Source: Pelotomaculum sp. UBA4789 (GTDB taxonomy: Bacteria; Bacillota; Desulfotomaculia; Desulfotomaculales; Pelotomaculaceae). From it: a stretch of DNA of 8,522 nt. Location: the NCBI GenBank assembly GCA_002402945.1, contig DHGV01000004.1, forward strand, positions 1 to 8,522, given 5' to 3'. Under the pieces are notes generated by a model. It was not told where the DNA came from and did no database searches. It worked only from the letters and a program-made list of their open reading frames with translations. Below are positions 6,316-8,522 of the stretch, in pieces (within the stretch, counting starts at the first letter, position 1; every line of letters starts with the position of its first letter). Both the position numbers and the translations under genes were made by a program.

Positions 6316-7314
6316 ATGAACGAAAAAATGACATTTTGTGAGAACTGCAGAAAGGATCTTGTTTATATTGAGAGTGAAGCAGTGCTGAAAAGCGATCTGA
6401 AAGGTGAAACGTACGAATACGCTGGAAAAAAGGCAGTATGTACTGAATGCGGTTCAGAAGTTTATGTTGCAGAAATTGAAGACTTTAATCTTAAAGCCTT
6501 GTACGATGCTTATAGAACAAAGAATGCTATTATATCCCTTGAAAAGATCTTGGAGATTCCGCAAAAGTATGGTATTGGGAAACGCCCTCTTTCCTTGCTC
6601 TTGGGATGGGGTGAAATGACTTTTAGCAGATATTGCGATGGTGATATGCCTACCAGACAATACTCTGATATGCTACAAAGGATTTACGATGATCCAGCTT
6701 TTTATCGTACTCTTTTAGAGGATAATAAAGACAATTTGAAGTCACAGACAGCGTACGAAAAAAGTAAGCGTGCTACGGAGGAATTGTTAGGTGTTCAAAA
6801 TGCTCCGCTAACCAAAATCTACATTGTGATAGACTATTTGCTATGCAAATGCGAGGACATAACACCGCTGGCATTGCAAAAGGCATTGTATTATGTGCAA
6901 GGCTTTTACTTTGCCTTTATGGAAGAGTTCCTTTTCCCAGATGACTGTGAAGCATGGGTTCATGGCCCGGTTTATAAAGATATATATGACCGGTACAGTT
7001 CTTATAGGTTCGATCCCATCGACAGTAGCGAGAAGTGTGATGAATCGGTTTTGACTATCTATGAAAAAGCCATCATTGATAGCGTAATTAAAAACTTCTG
7101 CTGCTACAGCGGTAAAACATTGGAGGGGTTCACTCATTCTGAAACACCGTGGCTAAAAACCAGAGGAGATCTGCCAATTACCGTATCTTCCAACCGAACT
7201 ATTCATAAAAAAGTAATTGGTGATTACTTTGCTGCGGTTAAGAAACGATATGAAATGATTAATCCGTCAGATGTTGAAACGTACTCAAAGAAAATGTTTG
7301 AACAAAGAAACTGA
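6316..7314 (+). CDS. Composite antitoxin: YgiT/MqsA-type zinc finger, HTH and Panacea (DUF4065) domain
   Basis: Probable antitoxin and repressor of 332 residues. An N-terminal zinc finger uses two CxxC pairs (C8, C11, C42, C45), as in MqsA and YgiT proteins. A helix-turn-helix region follows (about 67-135, with RPLSLLLGWGEMTFSRYCDG). After a linker comes a Panacea/SocA-like DUF4065 domain (about 167-310), recognised by LQKALYYVQGF, EAWVHGPVYKDIYD and the HSETPW segment. In MqsA the zinc domain binds the toxin and the HTH binds DNA. In PanA antitoxins the Panacea domain is the neutralising part and pairs with many unrelated toxins. This protein therefore carries two candidate neutralising modules. 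The gene begins 27 bp after the toxin stop, in the toxin-first order of mqsRA, and is probably co-transcribed with it. No clear terminator follows. Confidence 0.85.
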   Translation: MNEKMTFCENCRKDLVYIESEAVLKSDLKGETYEYAGKKAVCTECGSEVYVAEIEDFNLKALYDAYRTKNAIISLEKILEIPQKYGIGKRPLSLLLGWGEMTFSRYCDGDMPTRQYSDMLQRIYDDPAFYRTLLEDNKDNLKSQTAYEKSKRATEELLGVQNAPLTKIYIVIDYLLCKCEDITPLALQKALYYVQGFYFAFMEEFLFPDDCEAWVHGPVYKDIYDRYSSYRFDPIDSSEKCDESVLTIYEKAIIDSVIKNFCCYSGKTLEGFTHSETPWLKTRGDLPITVSSNRTIHKKVIGDYFAAVKKRYEMINPSDVETYSKKMFEQRN

Positions 7315-7323
7315 TTTTGTTAT

Positions 7324-7356
7324 TTGACGAAAATGACGAAAGATATCTGCTAGAAT
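7324..7356 (+). promoter_or_regulatory. Candidate late promoter with extended -10
   Basis: A -35-like TTGACG (7324-7329) and an extended -10 TGCTAGAAT (7348-7356) are separated by 21 bp. That is too long for an ordinary sigma-A promoter but plausible for an activated or extended -10 one. It lies directly after the toxin-antitoxin unit and before the HNH/methyltransferase genes. A start site near 7362-7364 would be expected. Confidence 0.5.
7325..7342 (+). repeat. Tandem 9-bp direct repeat over the -35 region
   Basis: TGACGAAAA (7325-7333) is followed immediately by TGACGAAAG (7334-7342). The position over the -35 region suggests an activator site. The DUF1492-type regulator encoded at 5328 is the obvious local candidate, by inference only. 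Confidence 0.7.
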
Positions 7357-7381
7357 GGTAATATGAAACAATTGATACTTG

Positions 7382-7418
7382 AAGCCTTCGCGGGAAAACT
7401 GCGGGGGCTTTTTCTTTG
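7382..7418 (+). terminator. Leader terminator or attenuator hairpin
   Basis: The arms at 7382-7391 and 7401-7410 pair over 10 bp, with two adjacent G-U pairs and a 9-base loop. A T-rich tract, TTTTTCTTT, starts at 7409. This is a good intrinsic terminator shape. Because it lies between the candidate promoter and the first late gene, it may act as an attenuator, or end a short leader RNA of roughly 55 bases. Confidence 0.6.
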
Positions 7419-7426
7419 CTCGAAAC

Positions 7427-7433
7427 AAGGTGG
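7427..7433 (+). promoter_or_regulatory. Ribosome binding site AAGGTGG of the small Cys4 gene
   Basis: AAGGTGG lies 5 bases before the ATG at 7439. It is a good reason to choose that start over the in-frame TTG at 7379, which would lie inside the terminator hairpin. Confidence 0.65.
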
Positions 7434-7438
7434 CTCGA

Positions 7439-7561
7439 ATGAATAAATGCAAAAGATGCATATGGGCAACATGGCTCAACAAGAAAAAGGTGTTCTGTCT
7501 CTTCCCTGAATGTGTAAAGCGCAGGAAAACCAGCAAGGCATCTCTTGTGTTGCTGCCATGA
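7439..7561 (+). CDS. Small four-cysteine protein upstream of HNH
   Basis: A 40-residue protein with the pattern CKRC (C4, C7), tryptophans at 9 and 12, then CLFPEC (C20, C25), followed by a basic tail. Four cysteines in this arrangement suggest a small zinc-binding fold. I recognise it only as a type of short protein that occurs near phage HNH genes; no function is assigned. Support for its being real: a proper ribosome binding site, the ordered cysteines, and an ATGA overlap with the next start codon (TGA at 7559, ATG at 7558), which is a typical sign of translational coupling. It is the first gene after the candidate late promoter. Confidence 0.65.
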   Translation: MNKCKRCIWATWLNKKKVFCLFPECVKRRKTSKASLVLLP

Positions 7562-7929
7562 AACAATTCGCAAAGAGGTTTTACAAATCAAAAGCCTGGC
7601 AGGACTGCCGGGCTGCTTTTTTTACGAGCAGGTTTGGCTTGTGCGTGCAGTGCGGTGCCGGCGGTGTGATCGTCCACCACAAAGACAGGCTGACCTCGCA
7701 AAACATTAACGATCCGAATTTGTCTTTGAACTGGGACAACCTTGAGCTGCTCTGTCTATTGTGCCACAACAAAACACACGGGTCGGGCAGCACGAGCGAC
7801 GACACCAGGTTTGACGAAGCTGGCAATCTGATTCCAAAGACATCCCCCCCCGGTCAGAAATTACGAAAAAACGCCTGGGGACCGGGCAGGGGAGCATCGA
7901 AAACCTCGGCAGTCCCCAATGAAAGCTAG
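7558..7929 (+). CDS. Phage HNH endonuclease
   Basis: Protein of 123 residues with a zinc-stabilised HNH nuclease core: CVQC (C29, C32), IVHHK (H40, H41), NWDNLE (N61), and CLLCHNKTH with C66, C69, H70 and H74. The family begins with FAKRFYKSKAWQDCR as here. In cos-type phages such proteins sit next to the terminase genes and help the large terminase cut the packaging site; that role is inferred from position. The start at 7558 overlaps the stop of the preceding small gene and matches the family N-terminus; the earlier ATG at 7510 would overlap that gene heavily and lacks a ribosome binding site. The last 30 residues are low-complexity, encoded across a run of eight C, so a frame shift or divergent tail there is possible. 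Confidence 0.88.
   Translation: MKQFAKRFYKSKAWQDCRAAFFTSRFGLCVQCGAGGVIVHHKDRLTSQNINDPNLSLNWDNLELLCLLCHNKTHGSGSTSDDTRFDEAGNLIPKTSPPGQKLRKNAWGPGRGASKTSAVPNES
7844..7893. other. C-rich segment with inverted repeat, possible cos-related site
   Basis: Eight consecutive C at 7844-7851 begin a GC-rich patch inside the end of the HNH gene. CCCGGTC (7849-7855) and GACCGGG (7880-7886) form a 7-bp inverted repeat around an A-rich centre, followed by CAGGGG. Its location between HNH and the expected terminase genes is where cos sites often lie. This is a weak positional inference. Confidence 0.25.
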
Positions 7930-7940
7930 AGGAGAACTTT

Positions 7941-8522
7941 ATGGATATACAAAAAATCAAAGCGGATAAATTGAAACCGGCGTCATATAATCCCCGCAAG
8001 GATTTACAACCAAGCGACCCTGAATACCAAAAGATAGAGCGCTCCATCAAAGAGTTCGGCTACGTAGACCCGATCATTGTCAACAAAGACATGACCATTA
8101 TCGGCGGCCACCAGCGCTACAAGGTATTGGTCGACCAGGGATTTAGCGAACTGGAATGTGTAGTAGTTGACCTGCCCAAAGACCGGGAGAAGGCGCTCAA
8201 CGTCGCGCTTAACAAGATCAGCGGCGAGTGGGATGAGGCCGCGCTGGCCGACCTGCTCGGAGAACTTGGTGAGCTGACAGAGCTAACCGGTTTTGACGCC
8301 AAAGAGATAGACGAGCTGTTCGACAAGTTCACCGATAAAGGCGAGGCGCAGGAGGACGGCTTTGACGCCGACGCCGAGGTTGCAAAAATAATCAACCCGA
8401 TCGCCAAGCGTGGGGATGTCTGGCTGCTCGGCCGGCACCGGCTGGTGTGCGGGGACAGCACTCTGGCAGGAGACTTTGAAGTGCTGATGAACGGGCGGCA
8501 GGCCGACCTGGTGCTGACCGAC
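7941..8522 (+). CDS. ParB-like domain fused to DNA methyltransferase, 3' end outside window
   Basis: The first 194 residues of a larger protein. The N-terminal ParB-like domain is clear: LKPASYNPR (11-19), SIKEFGYVDPIIVN and IGGHQRYKVL (54-63). After an acidic linker (about 115-150), the methyltransferase part begins with RGDVWLLGRHRLVCGDS (157-173). The visible sequence ends in ADLVLTD, the first residue of the DPPY catalytic motif of N6-adenine or N4-cytosine methyltransferases. Such fusions are common just before terminase genes in Firmicutes prophages and may protect phage DNA from host restriction or mark packaging sites. The ATG follows AGAGGAG, 11 bp after the HNH stop, in the same operon. 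Target sequence and methylated base cannot be read here. Confidence 0.9.
   Translation, partial: MDIQKIKADKLKPASYNPRKDLQPSDPEYQKIERSIKEFGYVDPIIVNKDMTIIGGHQRYKVLVDQGFSELECVVVDLPKDREKALNVALNKISGEWDEAALADLLGELGELTELTGFDAKEIDELFDKFTDKGEAQEDGFDADAEVAKIINPIAKRGDVWLLGRHRLVCGDSTLAGDFEVLMNGRQADLVLTD

Noticed and set aside
5810..7378. Shared CAATTGATAC at 5810-5819 and 7369-7378
   Set aside because: A 10-bp AT-rich match at different positions relative to the two promoters; insufficient to claim a common operator.
7363..7568. 11-bp repeat ATGAAACAATT at 7363-7373 and 7558-7568
   Set aside because: The match ends at once beyond 11 bases and involves two start codons with common codons; chance is the simplest explanation.
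8117..8461. 114-codon - strand frame, serine-rich
   Set aside because: Antisense to the ParB/methyltransferase gene; the serine-rich low-complexity protein is typical of a GC-rich reverse frame.

Overview
This window is most simply read as part of a tailed-phage or prophage genome from a Firmicutes host, probably in the Clostridia or a relative. The evidence is the gene content and order: a family A phage DNA polymerase, a DUF4406/DUF7768 protein, a primase-helicase, a VRR-NUC nuclease, a DUF1492-type sigma-like regulator, then HNH and ParB-methyltransferase genes just where terminase genes usually begin. Strong GGAGG ribosome binding sites, frequent TTG starts and tight stop/start overlaps fit the same hosts. 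All supported genes lie on the + strand. The host species cannot be named from this sequence.

Replication module (1-5322). It holds a DNA polymerase with 3'-5' exonuclease and polymerase domains (open at the left edge), a small DUF4406 protein, a primase plus SF3 helicase fusion that starts on a TTG overlapping the previous stop, and a VRR-NUC nuclease. The 154-bp gap between the last two genes is the most striking non-coding feature. It has three ACCGG units at exact 9-bp spacing, then 84 bp of about 74% A+T, then three CCGGT units at exact 9-bp spacing in opposite orientation. This looks like an iteron-type replication origin next to the gene of its likely initiator.

Regulator and cargo (5328-7314). 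A DUF1492-type regulator follows the nuclease by 5 bp. The Snf2-type helicase often found between these two genes in related phages is absent. After a 13-bp hairpin comes an AT-richer two-gene unit: an MqsR-like toxin candidate, then a protein joining an MqsA/YgiT-type zinc finger, a helix-turn-helix region and a Panacea (DUF4065/SocA-like) domain. It reads as an acquired toxin-antitoxin cassette placed between the early and late regions.

Start of the late region (7315-8522). A promoter-like site carries a tandem 9-bp repeat over its -35 region and an extended -10. It is followed within about 30 bp by a terminator-like hairpin, so late transcription may pass through an attenuated or antiterminated leader. 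Next come a 40-residue four-cysteine protein, an HNH endonuclease coupled to it by an ATGA overlap, a C-rich segment that could be near cos, and a ParB/methyltransferase gene that leaves the window at the first residue of its catalytic DPPY motif.

Functions are assigned from motifs read by eye. No database search was run.
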